Source: JAGVSZ01 sp035456405 (GTDB taxonomy: Bacteria > Pseudomonadota > Gammaproteobacteria > Burkholderiales > SG8-39). Taken from it: a stretch of DNA of 64,000 nucleotides. The notes under the pieces were generated by a model, which ran no database searches, was not told the DNA's origin, and worked only from the letters and a program-made list of their open reading frames with translations. This document shows, one piece after another, positions 15,061-24,281 of the stretch. The stretch covers positions 1 through 64,000 of the forward strand of contig DATIDG010000075.1 in NCBI GenBank assembly GCA_035456405.1, written 5' to 3'. The first letter of the stretch is position 1. Each line of letters begins with the position of its first letter. Made by a program: the position numbers and the translations under genes.

Positions 15061-16290
15061 CTAACGCAGTGCGCGCCCGCCGGAGAGCCGGCCGAACACC
15101 GGCGCACGCGCGCCGACCGCATGCAGCGCCATCAGGAAAGTCGCCGCGTTCCAGGACTGGCCGCGCATGCCGCCCGGGGCGCCGGTCTGCCCGTTCAGCC
15201 ACTCGGTGAACGCCCAGCCGTCGAGGGCGTTTACCGCGGCCAGCTTCGCTAGCTCGCGCTCCGCACGCGTCCGGTCGCCGCGCTCGGCGAGCGCGGTCAC
15301 CCAGAACCCGCCGACGAAGGGCCAGATCCCGCCGTTGTGGTACTGCCAGGCGAGGTTCTGCTTGTGGCGCGACATGTACGGGCGCCAGAAGATGCTCTCC
15401 TCCAGGATCGGATCACAGACGACGCGCACCGGCCACGGCTCGCCGATGCGGGCGCGGTCGAGCGCATCGAGCGTCCGTTTCGCCGCGGCGGCGTCGGCGA
15501 GCCCGCACAGCACGGCGAGCACGTTGCCGAAGACGTCGCCCTCGTCGCCGTAGAACGAGAAGTTCACGAAGCTGAGGTAGAGGTCGCGGTGACGCGCGTC
15601 GCGCCGCACGTAGTGCGCGAGCAGGCGCGCGCGCCGGTATTCGGCGAGCGAGGCGGAGAAGGGGTGGAACAGTTCGTTCGCGCTGCGTCGCGTGTCTTCA
15701 ACGCCCGGGAGGTCGAAGAGCCGCTTCACGAGGTACCACAGCGCGTTCGTGTACAGCACGAAGCCCGACCGGGGCATGATGTCAGCCCAGTCGCTCGCCT
15801 CGTTCTGCTGCAGGAGGAAGAAGCGCTGGTGCTCCTGGCACTGCGCCCAGTGGACCGCCCTGCGTACCGCCGGCTCCAGCCGGTTGACGAGGCGGCCGGC
15901 GGGCTGCACGCGGTCGAGAAACGCGAGCCCGATCAGCCACCAGAGCGTGGCGTCGATGCAGCCGAGGTACCAAAAGTCCGCCTCGGCGCGCCCCACGTCG
16001 ACGAACTTGGGGATCTGGCCGTTCGGCGCCTGGTGCTCGGCGAGGGTGAGGAGCCCAGCCGGCGCCGCGCGCTCGAGCTCGCGGTCGCCGGAGAGCGCCA
16101 TGCCGAACGCGCACACGGCGGTGTCGCGCGCGAAGATCGCCGTGTAGCCGCGCGATCTGGCGAGGGCGCCCGGCGTGGCGGCAAGGATTCCGGCCGTGGA
16201 GAGGTTGCGCTTCAGGAGGTCGATCGACGCGGCGCGGCACCGGTCGATCAGCTCGCGCTCGCCCGACGCAAGGGGCTCGGGGCGGGTCAT
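15061..16290 (-). CDS. GH100-like glycoside hydrolase (neutral invertase / amylo-alpha-1,6-glucosidase clan)
   Basis: A 409-residue (alpha/alpha)6-barrel glycosidase. Diagnostic segments are SRGYTAIFARDTAVCAFGM (with an acidic active-site Asp), PNGQIPKF, EASDWADIMPRSGFVLYTNA and WQYHNGGIWPFVGGFWVTAL. The last matches the YHNGG-WP block of GH100 neutral/alkaline invertases. Bacterial relatives are often annotated as glycogen-debranching proteins. Sucrose cleavage and alpha-1,6-glucosidase activity are both possible. There is no signal peptide, so it is cytoplasmic. It is the last gene of the minus-strand glucan/trehalose block, 39 bases after the MscS gene. Confidence 0.82.
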   Translation of the reverse strand: MTRPEPLASGERELIDRCRAASIDLLKRNLSTAGILAATPGALARSRGYTAIFARDTAVCAFGMALSGDRELERAAPAGLLTLAEHQAPNGQIPKFVDVGRAEADFWYLGCIDATLWWLIGLAFLDRVQPAGRLVNRLEPAVRRAVHWAQCQEHQRFFLLQQNEASDWADIMPRSGFVLYTNALWYLVKRLFDLPGVEDTRRSANELFHPFSASLAEYRRARLLAHYVRRDARHRDLYLSFVNFSFYGDEGDVFGNVLAVLCGLADAAAAKRTLDALDRARIGEPWPVRVVCDPILEESIFWRPYMSRHKQNLAWQYHNGGIWPFVGGFWVTALAERGDRTRAERELAKLAAVNALDGWAFTEWLNGQTGAPGGMRGQSWNAATFLMALHAVGARAPVFGRLSGGRALR

Positions 16291-16329
16291 GCGCGGGAAG
16301 TCTAACCGCCCGCGCGCCCGCGTGCGCCG

Positions 16330-17238
16330 CTAGCGCGGTTCCGCTACCGCGCGGAACCTGAATTCCGGGGCGCTGCCGCCCTTCCCCTCGCCCGCGTAGA
16401 CCGTGAGATGCGGATACGGAATCTCGATGCCGTGCGCGTCGAAGGCCTTCTTGAGCCGCCAGAAGAACTCGCGCCGGACGCTCCACTGCTCGAGCGGCGC
16501 GGTCCTGAGGCGCGCGCGCAGCACGACGGCGGAGTCGGCCCACTTCTCCACGCCGGCGACCTCGAGGTCGTCGAGGATGCGCGGCCCGAACGCCGGATCG
16601 GCGCGCATGTCGGCCGCCACCTCGCGCATCACCGCAAACGCCCCGTCGATGTCCTCGCGGTAGGCGACGCCGACGTCGAGGACGGCCTGCGCAAACCCGC
16701 GGCTCATGTTCGACACCGTCGTGATCAGGCTGTTGGGCACGTAGTGCACGTTGCCATCGTAGTCGCGCAGGCGCACGTAGCGCAGGGTGATCTCCTCCAC
16801 GAGCCCCGACTTGTCTGCGACCTGCACCACGTCGCCCTGGCGGATCTGGTTCTCGAGCAGGATGAAGAACCCGGTGAAGTAGTCCTTGACGAGGCTCTGC
16901 GCCCCGAAGCCGACCGCGACGCCGACGACGCCCGCCGCGCCGAGGATTGGCGCGACCGAGAGGCCGAGCTCCGCGAGAATCAGCATCATGGCGATCAGGC
17001 TTACGACGACCGCGACCGAGTAGCGGAACGCCCGGCCGAGCGTCTCGGCACGCTTGACCTGCTCCCGGTCCTCCATACGGGCGGTGAGCCGCTCGCGGAA
17101 GAGGCGGATCAACCGCTGCAGCACCCCGACGAGGATCCAGGCCACGACCGCGATCAGGACGACGCGCACAGCGGTCGTTGCACCGGCGCCCCAGCGGGCG
17201 AAGTCCAAGATGTCGATCCGTGCGAGTTGCTCGTTCAC
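16330..17238 (-). CDS. small-conductance mechanosensitive channel (MscS family)
   Basis: A 302-residue channel: three N-terminal membrane helices with the pore helix LGAAGVVGVAVGFGAQSLVK, then the beta domain LLENQIRQGDVVQVADKSG and YVPNSLITTVSNMSRG, and an alpha/beta C-terminal vestibule. MscS opens under membrane tension and releases solutes during hypo-osmotic shock. The start is GTG with a CGGAGG site. It lies 18 bases after the MalQ-TreY fusion, so solute synthesis and emergency release appear to be cotranscribed. Confidence 0.93.
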   Translation of the reverse strand: MNEQLARIDILDFARWGAGATTAVRVVLIAVVAWILVGVLQRLIRLFRERLTARMEDREQVKRAETLGRAFRYSVAVVVSLIAMMLILAELGLSVAPILGAAGVVGVAVGFGAQSLVKDYFTGFFILLENQIRQGDVVQVADKSGLVEEITLRYVRLRDYDGNVHYVPNSLITTVSNMSRGFAQAVLDVGVAYREDIDGAFAVMREVAADMRADPAFGPRILDDLEVAGVEKWADSAVVLRARLRTAPLEQWSVRREFFWRLKKAFDAHGIEIPYPHLTVYAGEGKGGSAPEFRFRAVAEPR

Positions 17239-17256
17239 TTGTGCCTCCGGTTGCGA

Positions 17257-20200
17257 TCAGGCGCGCGCGCCGTCGTATGCGAGCAGCGCCCCGGGAAAGA
17301 CGGCGAGCGCCCGCGCGAGCGGCAACCGGCCGTCCCGGCAGTCGACGGTCTCTCCGGTCAGCCAGTTCGTCAGCCGGGCGCCCTCCGGCAGGAACGAGAC
17401 GTCGGCGGTCGTGTCGCCCCATGCGCCTGCGCCGAGCGGGAGCACGCCCGCGTCGAGCCCGAGCGAGGCGAACAGCCGTCCGGCCACGACGACGACGACG
17501 CCGGCGCCGTGCCGCCGCGCGTAGGCGATCGCGTGGCGGGCGCGCGCGCCCGCGATCGCGATCGCGTGGTAATCGCCCCGCGCGAAGAGCTCGGGCCGTT
17601 CACGACGGAGCGCGAGCGCGCGCCAGGTCGTCCAGAGCTTCGCGCGTCCGTCGTGCGGGCGGGCGCAGAGCCCCCGCAGGCGCGCGTCCGGCGGCGCCGC
17701 GGCGAGCGCTTCCAGCTCCGCCAGACACGCCCGCCGCAACCCGTAGTCCACCGGGCGGCGGTTGTCGGGGTCGACCAGGCTCAGGTCGGCGAGCTCGTTT
17801 CCCTGGTAGATATCGGGCACGCCGGGCGAGGTGAGCTTGACGAGCGCCATGGACAGCGAGTTGAGCGCGCCGTACCAGGCGAAAGGCGCGAGCTGGGCGC
17901 GGAAGTCGTCGAGGAACAGGTTCCCCTCGGCCTTGCCGAGCAGCGCCTGGACGAACCCGGCGACCGCGCGCTCGTAGGCCTCGTTCGGGTTGATCCAGCT
18001 CGTGCGCACCTTCGCCTCCCGCACGGCTTTGAGCATGTAGCCCTCGATGCGGTCGCGGTAGGCGGCGAGGCCGTCAGCATCGGGCGCTTCGGCGGGGAAG
18101 CTCCCGATGAGCGTCTGATAAAGCAGGTACTCGTCGTTGCGCGACGGCGCCGCATCGCCCTCCACCGTGCGCTTCTTGCTGCGGTTGATGCGGCTCCAGC
18201 GCCGCACGGCGAGCCGCCACGCCGCCGGCAGCTCCGAGATGACGTCGATCCGCGCGCGCACGTCCTCCGATCGCTTGCCGTCGTGAGTGGAGGTCGCGAG
18301 CATCGTGTGCGGCCACTTCGCCGCGCGGTCTGCGCTCGCTCCGTGAAACGCCGAGACCGTCATGCCGAAGTCGTCGGGATGACCGCCCACCTCGTTCAGT
18401 GCGACGAGCCGGTTGAAGCTGTAGAACGCGGTGTCCTCCACCCCCTTCGCCGTCACCGGCGCGGTGAACTGCTGGAAGCGCATCGCGAACGTGCGGTACT
18501 CGGCGGCAAGAGCGTCCGGGGCGCCGGCCGGAGCGCGCGCGAGGAGCGCGCTGCGGACGAAGTCGAACACGGTGGCGTCGCCCGCGCGCCCGCGGCGCTT
18601 CGCCCGCGCGACCGCCCAGTCGACGTAGCGGCGATCCTGCAACGCGGGACGTTCTGCGATGTAGGTACGGTAAACCGGGAAGCAGGCCACGACTTCCGCC
18701 AGCGCCTGGCGCAAGGTGTTCAGCGTGTAGTCACGGGTGCGGCGCGTCGAGCGCGCTAGCCGCAGCAGGCGGTTCGCGAGGACGTTCAGCTCGCCGGCCA
18801 GGGCGCTGCGCATGATCGCCCGCTTCCCGCGGTAGGCGGCCTCGTCGAAGTCGAGGGCTTCGTCGCGCACGAACGCGCGCCAGGCCCGGTCGACCCGCGC
18901 GCGCGCCTCGGTGTCCACGAACAGCCCGTTCACGACGTTGACGAAGCGGTAGCCGGTGGTGCCGTGGACCGGCCAGCTCTCGGGCAGCTGCTCGTGCGGC
19001 GCGATGATCTTCTCCACCACGACGTAGAGCGGGCGCGGCCGCTCGCCGCCCGCGCCCTCGATCGCGGCGAGCTGCGCGTAGCGATCCTGCAGGCGGCGGA
19101 AGTAGCGCGCCGGATCGTACAGCCCGTCGGGGTGGTCGATTCGCAGCCCGTCGATAGCTCCCTCGGCCGCGAGGTCGAGCACGAAGCGGTGCGTCGCCTC
19201 GAAGACCGCCTCGTTCTCCATGCGCAGCGCCGCCAAGTCGTTGATGTCGAAGAAGCGCCGGTAATTGATCTCGTCGGCGGCCACGCGCCAGTACGCGAGC
19301 CGGTAGACCTGCGCCTCGAGCAGGTCGTGCAGAGGCGCGAAGCTTGCCGGCTCGCCCGGCTTGCCGGCAAGCGCGCGGACCGCGCGGTCGATCGCCTCCG
19401 CGGCTGCCGGGTGTCCGCGAGCGAGGCGTGCGAGCCGTGCCTTGAGCAGCGCCTTGTCGCGCGCGCGCTCGGCAACCGCCTCCGGCGCCGTCGCCTCGCG
19501 CGGCGGAAGCTTTGCGAGCGCCGCGCTCAGGCTTTCGAGCTCCGCCGCGGGTTCGGGCGGCAGCGTGCCCGGCGCGATCAGCCGCACCGCGCGCTCGAGC
19601 ACCCGCGGGTACTCGCGTGGGTCGATCGGGAAGCGATGCTCGTGGTACCAGACCGCGAAGCCGCCCACGTCCTGCTCGTAGGCGGGCTTCAGCTCGCCGC
19701 GCTCGAGCACCTCGCCGTAGTGATCGCCGAGCACCGGGACGACGATCTTCCCCGTGAAAGCCGGGTCGACCGACGCCCACTCGATGTCGAAGAACTCGGC
19801 GTACGCCGACGCGGGACCGTCCTCGAGCACCGCCATCCACCAGGCGTTGTCGGCGCCCATCACGCCCATGTGGTTGGGCACCATGTCCAGGATCTGGCCC
19901 ATGCCGTGCGCCTTCAGCTCCGCGACGAACCGGTCGAAGTCGTCGCGGTTGCCGATCTCCGGGTTGAGCGCCGAGTGGTCGACGATGTCGTAGCCGTGGC
20001 GGCTGCCCGCCCGCGCACGCAGGTACGGCGAGCAGTACACGTGGCTCACGCCCAGCCGTGCGAGAAACGGCACCAGCTCGGTCGCGTGCGCAAAGGTGAA
20101 ATCGCGGTGCAGCTGCAGCCGGTAGGTCGCACGGGGGATGACGGCGACGTCGACGCCGTCCCGTTTCGGACGCTGGCGCTTCGGCCGACCCCGCACCCGC

Positions 20201-22380
20201 GCGAGGGTGCCAACGAGCTCAGCGATGCGCTCGTCGTCCGGAAAGCGCTCGAGCGCGAGCGGCAGCTTGCAGCGCCAGTTCGGGTAGGCGTCGGTCGTGC
20301 CGGGCAGGTTGACCTGCGTCGGGACGCCGAGCACGTCCTCGACCTGCACCGCGACGAGCTGCGCGGGCGTGCGCGCGAGGTACAAATGCAGGGCGCGCGC
20401 GAGCTCCGGGGTCATCGCGGGAAGCGAGCCCGGGTTGGCCGTCGCGTCCGCGGGCAGCAGCGACTCGCGTTCGAGCGCGAGCAGCAGCCGCGCGCGGTCC
20501 TGCGCGCGCGCCACGATCTGCGCCTCCCGCGCCACCGGGGTCGGGAACATGCCGAGCGACGCGCGCAGCCCGAGATCGTCGCCGCTCCACCAGCCGGCGA
20601 GTGTGGGCAGATCGTGCGTCGAGACTGCGACGATGGCCTGTGCCGGGTAGTCCGCCGGCGGCTTGAAGTCGCCGCCGCCGTCGCGCTCGAAGTACAGCAG
20701 CCGGTAGGAGAGTACGCCCGCCTCGGCGAGCGCCGCGCGCACCTCGTCGGGCACGGTGCCGAGGTCCTCGCCGACGACGAGACAGCGGTTGCGCTGGCTC
20801 TCGAGCGCGACCAGCCCGAGAAGATCGGCGAACGGGTAGTGCACGTATGCGCCGTCCCTGGGCTTGCCCGCGGGCGGCACCCAGAACAGCCGCATCAGAC
20901 CCATCACATGGTCGATGCGGAGCGCCCCCGCGTGGCGCATGTTCGCGCGCAGCGTCGCGACGAACGGCGCGAACGCCGCCTCGCGCAGCCGCTCGGGAAC
21001 GAGCGGCGGCAGCCCCCAGTCCTGCCCGTTGAGGTTGAAGTCGTCGGGCGGCGCACCCACGCCTGCGCCCGCCGCGTAGAGGCGCTGGTTGGACCAGACC
21101 TCCGCGCCGGCGCGGTCGACCGACACCGCCAGGTCCTGGTAGAGCCCGACCGCGAGCCCGAGCTCGAACGAACGGCGGCCGACCGCAGCGAGCTGCCGGT
21201 CGGCCTGCCACTGGAGATACGCGTAGAACTCGACGCGGTCTGTGTGCTCCGCGGCGAAACGCGCCACCTCCTCCGCGCCCGGATCGCGGTACGCCGCCGG
21301 CCAGACCTGCCAGCCCCAGACCGAGGGGTCGGCGCGGTTGAAGTGGGCCTGCAGCGCCTCGAACAGCGCATGCCGACGCAGGTCCTCGCCTTCGCGCGCC
21401 TGGTACGCGCGGAACGCGCGTGCGCGGGGCGAGTCCTCGACGAGGTGCCGCTGCCGGAAGTGCGCATAGAGCCGCTCGAGCACTTCGAACTTGGCCGCCG
21501 CAACGCCGGGATAGTCGACCAGCTCCGCGTCGCGCAGCGTCTTGAGGCGCATCTGGAACGGCGCCGACCGCACGTGCGCACGCGCGTCCTCGCATTCGCG
21601 GTAGTCGTCGACGGCCTCCACGTCCAGATAGAGGACGTTCGCGAACAGCCGGCTCGACGGACTGTACGGGCTCGCATGGGCCGGGTTGTGCGGAAAGAGC
21701 GCGTGCATGGGATTCACGCCGATCATCGCCGCGCCGCGCGCGCCCCAAAGCTCGACGAGCGTGCCGAGGTCGGTGAGGTCGCCGATGCCCCAGTTGCGCT
21801 CGGAGCGCACGGCGTACAGCTGCACGGCGAGGCCCCAGACGCGCGCGCCGCCGGCGAGCGCCGGCGGGGAGTAGCAGGCGCGCGGGACGACGACGAGCGG
21901 CATCGCCGCGAGCGTCTCGCCGCCCCGCGCGATCTCGAGGCGGTGGTAGCCGAGCGGCGGCGTCACGGGCAGTGGCAGTTCGCGCGCCGCGTACTCCACG
22001 CCGTCCGACGTCGCCGACTCGACGAGACGCAGCGCGGCGGGTACCAGCTCACCGCCGTGCTCGACCCCCGATTCCTCGCGGATCCGCCACGCGAACCTCG
22101 CGCCGTCGAGTGCGGTCGGGAGGTTCAGGCGCACTCGCGACGGCAGCCGGTCGGCGCGCACCACCATGACCGGCGGCAGCACGCGGCGCCAGCATGCTGC
22201 GTCGTCAGCGCGCAGCGCCGCTTCGGCCGCTGGGTCGTCGGCCGCCGGCACGCCCATGGCGGCGAGAATGGCGACGAGCGACCCGGGCGCGGCGTGATGG
22301 CGATTCCCCCAGATGTCGTGGTAGTCCAGCGCGACGCCCTGGCGCTCCGCCAGCCGTTCGATCGCCGTCCGATCAGCCAA
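17257..22380 (-). CDS. malQ-treY: MalQ-TreY fusion: 4-alpha-glucanotransferase / malto-oligosyltrehalose synthase
   Basis: One uninterrupted frame of 1,707 residues joins two whole enzymes. Residues 1-735 are GH77 4-alpha-glucanotransferase, with catalytic sites RIDHVMGL, VVGEDLGTVP and STHDLPTLAGWW. After a basic linker (RVRGRPKRQRPKRDG), residues about 745-1707 are GH13 malto-oligosyltrehalose synthase, with RIDHPDGL, VEKIIAPHE and TSTHDGKRSEDV. MalQ rebuilds glucan chains, and TreY converts the reducing end to a trehalosyl unit for TreZ to release. The start is TTG, overlapping the treZ stop by 8 bases; no ATG or GTG precedes the fold. The lengths of both halves are normal, arguing for a real fusion rather than a lost stop. 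A sequencing error that removed a stop between adjacent genes cannot be excluded. Confidence 0.92.
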   Translation of the reverse strand: MADRTAIERLAERQGVALDYHDIWGNRHHAAPGSLVAILAAMGVPAADDPAAEAALRADDAACWRRVLPPVMVVRADRLPSRVRLNLPTALDGARFAWRIREESGVEHGGELVPAALRLVESATSDGVEYAARELPLPVTPPLGYHRLEIARGGETLAAMPLVVVPRACYSPPALAGGARVWGLAVQLYAVRSERNWGIGDLTDLGTLVELWGARGAAMIGVNPMHALFPHNPAHASPYSPSSRLFANVLYLDVEAVDDYRECEDARAHVRSAPFQMRLKTLRDAELVDYPGVAAAKFEVLERLYAHFRQRHLVEDSPRARAFRAYQAREGEDLRRHALFEALQAHFNRADPSVWGWQVWPAAYRDPGAEEVARFAAEHTDRVEFYAYLQWQADRQLAAVGRRSFELGLAVGLYQDLAVSVDRAGAEVWSNQRLYAAGAGVGAPPDDFNLNGQDWGLPPLVPERLREAAFAPFVATLRANMRHAGALRIDHVMGLMRLFWVPPAGKPRDGAYVHYPFADLLGLVALESQRNRCLVVGEDLGTVPDEVRAALAEAGVLSYRLLYFERDGGGDFKPPADYPAQAIVAVSTHDLPTLAGWWSGDDLGLRASLGMFPTPVAREAQIVARAQDRARLLLALERESLLPADATANPGSLPAMTPELARALHLYLARTPAQLVAVQVEDVLGVPTQVNLPGTTDAYPNWRCKLPLALERFPDDERIAELVGTLARVRGRPKRQRPKRDGVDVAVIPRATYRLQLHRDFTFAHATELVPFLARLGVSHVYCSPYLRARAGSRHGYDIVDHSALNPEIGNRDDFDRFVAELKAHGMGQILDMVPNHMGVMGADNAWWMAVLEDGPASAYAEFFDIEWASVDPAFTGKIVVPVLGDHYGEVLERGELKPAYEQDVGGFAVWYHEHRFPIDPREYPRVLERAVRLIAPGTLPPEPAAELESLSAALAKLPPREATAPEAVAERARDKALLKARLARLARGHPAAAEAIDRAVRALAGKPGEPASFAPLHDLLEAQVYRLAYWRVAADEINYRRFFDINDLAALRMENEAVFEATHRFVLDLAAEGAIDGLRIDHPDGLYDPARYFRRLQDRYAQLAAIEGAGGERPRPLYVVVEKIIAPHEQLPESWPVHGTTGYRFVNVVNGLFVDTEARARVDRAWRAFVRDEALDFDEAAYRGKRAIMRSALAGELNVLANRLLRLARSTRRTRDYTLNTLRQALAEVVACFPVYRTYIAERPALQDRRYVDWAVARAKRRGRAGDATVFDFVRSALLARAPAGAPDALAAEYRTFAMRFQQFTAPVTAKGVEDTAFYSFNRLVALNEVGGHPDDFGMTVSAFHGASADRAAKWPHTMLATSTHDGKRSEDVRARIDVISELPAAWRLAVRRWSRINRSKKRTVEGDAAPSRNDEYLLYQTLIGSFPAEAPDADGLAAYRDRIEGYMLKAVREAKVRTSWINPNEAYERAVAGFVQALLGKAEGNLFLDDFRAQLAPFAWYGALNSLSMALVKLTSPGVPDIYQGNELADLSLVDPDNRRPVDYGLRRACLAELEALAAAPPDARLRGLCARPHDGRAKLWTTWRALALRRERPELFARGDYHAIAIAGARARHAIAYARRHGAGVVVVVAGRLFASLGLDAGVLPLGAGAWGDTTADVSFLPEGARLTNWLTGETVDCRDGRLPLARALAVFPGALLAYDGARA

Positions 22381-24211
22381 CGTGCGCCTCCAGCGTGACG
22401 AGGACCGACCAGGGCGGTGCGAAATTCCCGGCGAATGCGCCCGTCGGGCGCGGATGGCTCGCGTAAATGACCCGCCCGGGCGGCGATGCGCTGCGCGCGG
22501 GCGAATCGGCAAGATTGGCGGCGAGGTGCAGCCGCGCTCCATCACCGAGTATCCAGCGCACCGCGAGCCCGCCGCGATCGAAGCATTCGAATTCGCCCGG
22601 CGGCCGCATGCCGGCCAGGCGGGGTGCGACGTGCTCGCGTCGCAGCGCGAGCAGCCGGCGGCACAGCGCCAGGCGGTCGCCGTGCGCGCCCTTCGCGCGC
22701 TCCTCCCAGGCGAGCTTCGAGCGCTCGAACGTCGCCACGTCGTTCGGGTCCGGAATCGCGTCGCGTGCCGCCGGGTCGCGGAAGCGGGCAAACCGCGCGA
22801 ACTCCGCGCGGCGCCCCTGCGCGACCGCGGCGGCGAGGTCCGGGCCGAAGTCGCAGAAGAAGAGGAACGGCGCCGAGGCGCCGAATTCCTCGCCCATGAA
22901 CAGAAGCGGCGGCGCCGGCGCGAGCAGGATGCAGGCGGTCACCGCGTCGAGCGCGTCGGGGCGCGCGAGCGCGCCGATGCGCTCGCCGAGCGCGCGGTTG
23001 CCGACCTGATCGTGCGTCTGGAGGAAGTTCAGGAATGCGCCGGCGGGCAGCGCGGTGCTCGGTTCGCCGCGCGCGCGGCCGCCACGGTAGCGGGAGATCT
23101 CGCCCTGATAGCCGAAGCCCTCGGCGAGGCAGCGCCCGAAGTACCAGAGCGGGCGGTCGGCGTAGTCGGCGTAGTAGCCGTCCGTCTCGCCGGTCAGCAG
23201 GACGTGCGCGGCGTGGTGGACGTCGTCGTTCCACTGCGCCGTCGCGAGCGCCGGGCGTCCGCCGGCCTCGCGCGCGAGATAGCGCGCGTGATTGCCGTCG
23301 TTCTCGAGCACGACGTGCACGTGCCGGTCGCGCCCGGGCCCCGCGCGCACCGCGCCGGCGATCTCGGCCACGATGTCGGGGGCCGAGTCGTCCGCGACCG
23401 CGTGCACCGCGTCGAGGCGCAGCCCGTCGAAGCAGTACTCCTCGAGCCAGTAGAGCGCGTTGTGCACGAAGAAGTCGCGCACCGTCCGCGCATGCTCGCC
23501 GTCGAAGTTGATCGCGGCGCCCCACGGCGTCTCGTGCGCCGGATTGAAGAACTGCGGCGCGTAGAGATGGAGGTAGTTGCCCTCGGGACCGAAGTGGTTG
23601 TACACGACGTCGAGCAGCATCATCAGGCCGCGCGAGTGCGCCGCGACGACCAGCCTCTTGAGGTCCTCCGGCGTGCCGTACGACGCGTCCGGCGCGAAGG
23701 GCAGCACCCCGTCGTAACCCCAGTTGCGCCGGCCGGGAAAGTCGGCCACCGGCATGAGCTCGATCGCGGTGACGCCAAGATCGACGAGGTCGTCCAGCCG
23801 CTCGCTGGCCGCGGCGAACGTCCCCGCGGGCGTGAACGTCCCGACGTGCAGCTCGTACACGACCGCTTCCTCCCACGGCCGGCCGCGCCAGTCGGCGTCG
23901 CGCCACTCGAACGCGAGCGGATCGACCACCAAGCTCGGTGCGTGAACGTCCTCCGGGTTGAACCGCGACGCCGGGTCGGGCACGGCGATGCCCCCGTCGA
24001 TCCGGAACGCATAGCGCGTCCCGGCCGGCGCGTCCGGCGCCACCGTCTCGTACCAGCCCCCCTCGTGTGGCGCCATGGAGAGCTCTGCGCGTGCGACATC
24101 GTGCGCGAGCGCGAGGTCCACCCGCCGCGCTCCCGGCGCCCAGAGCCGGAAGCGCGTGGCGCCGTCGTCGCGCAGCGCCGCCCCGAAAGGCATGTCGTGG
24201 CGTCGTCTCAT
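22373..24211 (-). CDS. treZ: malto-oligosyltrehalose trehalohydrolase
   Basis: This enzyme cleaves trehalose from maltooligosyl-trehalose made by TreY. It has 612 residues: an N-terminal E-set domain (FRLWAPGARRVDLAL) followed by a GH13 barrel. The catalytic triad segments are GLRLDAVHAV (Asp), VLENDGNHARYL (Glu) and LQTHDQVGNRALGERI (Asp). The ATG has a GAGGAG site 5 bases upstream; a second ATG six codons later is possible. Its stop overlaps the MalQ-TreY start by 8 bases, and glgX lies 70 bases upstream, so the TreYZ pathway is one transcript. Confidence 0.95.
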   Translation of the reverse strand: MRRRHDMPFGAALRDDGATRFRLWAPGARRVDLALAHDVARAELSMAPHEGGWYETVAPDAPAGTRYAFRIDGGIAVPDPASRFNPEDVHAPSLVVDPLAFEWRDADWRGRPWEEAVVYELHVGTFTPAGTFAAASERLDDLVDLGVTAIELMPVADFPGRRNWGYDGVLPFAPDASYGTPEDLKRLVVAAHSRGLMMLLDVVYNHFGPEGNYLHLYAPQFFNPAHETPWGAAINFDGEHARTVRDFFVHNALYWLEEYCFDGLRLDAVHAVADDSAPDIVAEIAGAVRAGPGRDRHVHVVLENDGNHARYLAREAGGRPALATAQWNDDVHHAAHVLLTGETDGYYADYADRPLWYFGRCLAEGFGYQGEISRYRGGRARGEPSTALPAGAFLNFLQTHDQVGNRALGERIGALARPDALDAVTACILLAPAPPLLFMGEEFGASAPFLFFCDFGPDLAAAVAQGRRAEFARFARFRDPAARDAIPDPNDVATFERSKLAWEERAKGAHGDRLALCRRLLALRREHVAPRLAGMRPPGEFECFDRGGLAVRWILGDGARLHLAANLADSPARSASPPGRVIYASHPRPTGAFAGNFAPPWSVLVTLEAHVG

Positions 24212-24281
24212 GCGTCTCCTCGTCCGTCATGCGGATGGCGCCGATCGCGGGCGGCGGACCCGCGCCGGCACCGGCCGGGCC

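Noticed and set aside
16408..22398. Very long plus-strand open frames (783 and 1,144 codons) opposite the TreY/MalQ genes
   Set aside because: They are antisense to firmly identified GH13/GH77 enzymes, are extremely Arg/Val/Glu-rich, and arise from GC-rich third positions.
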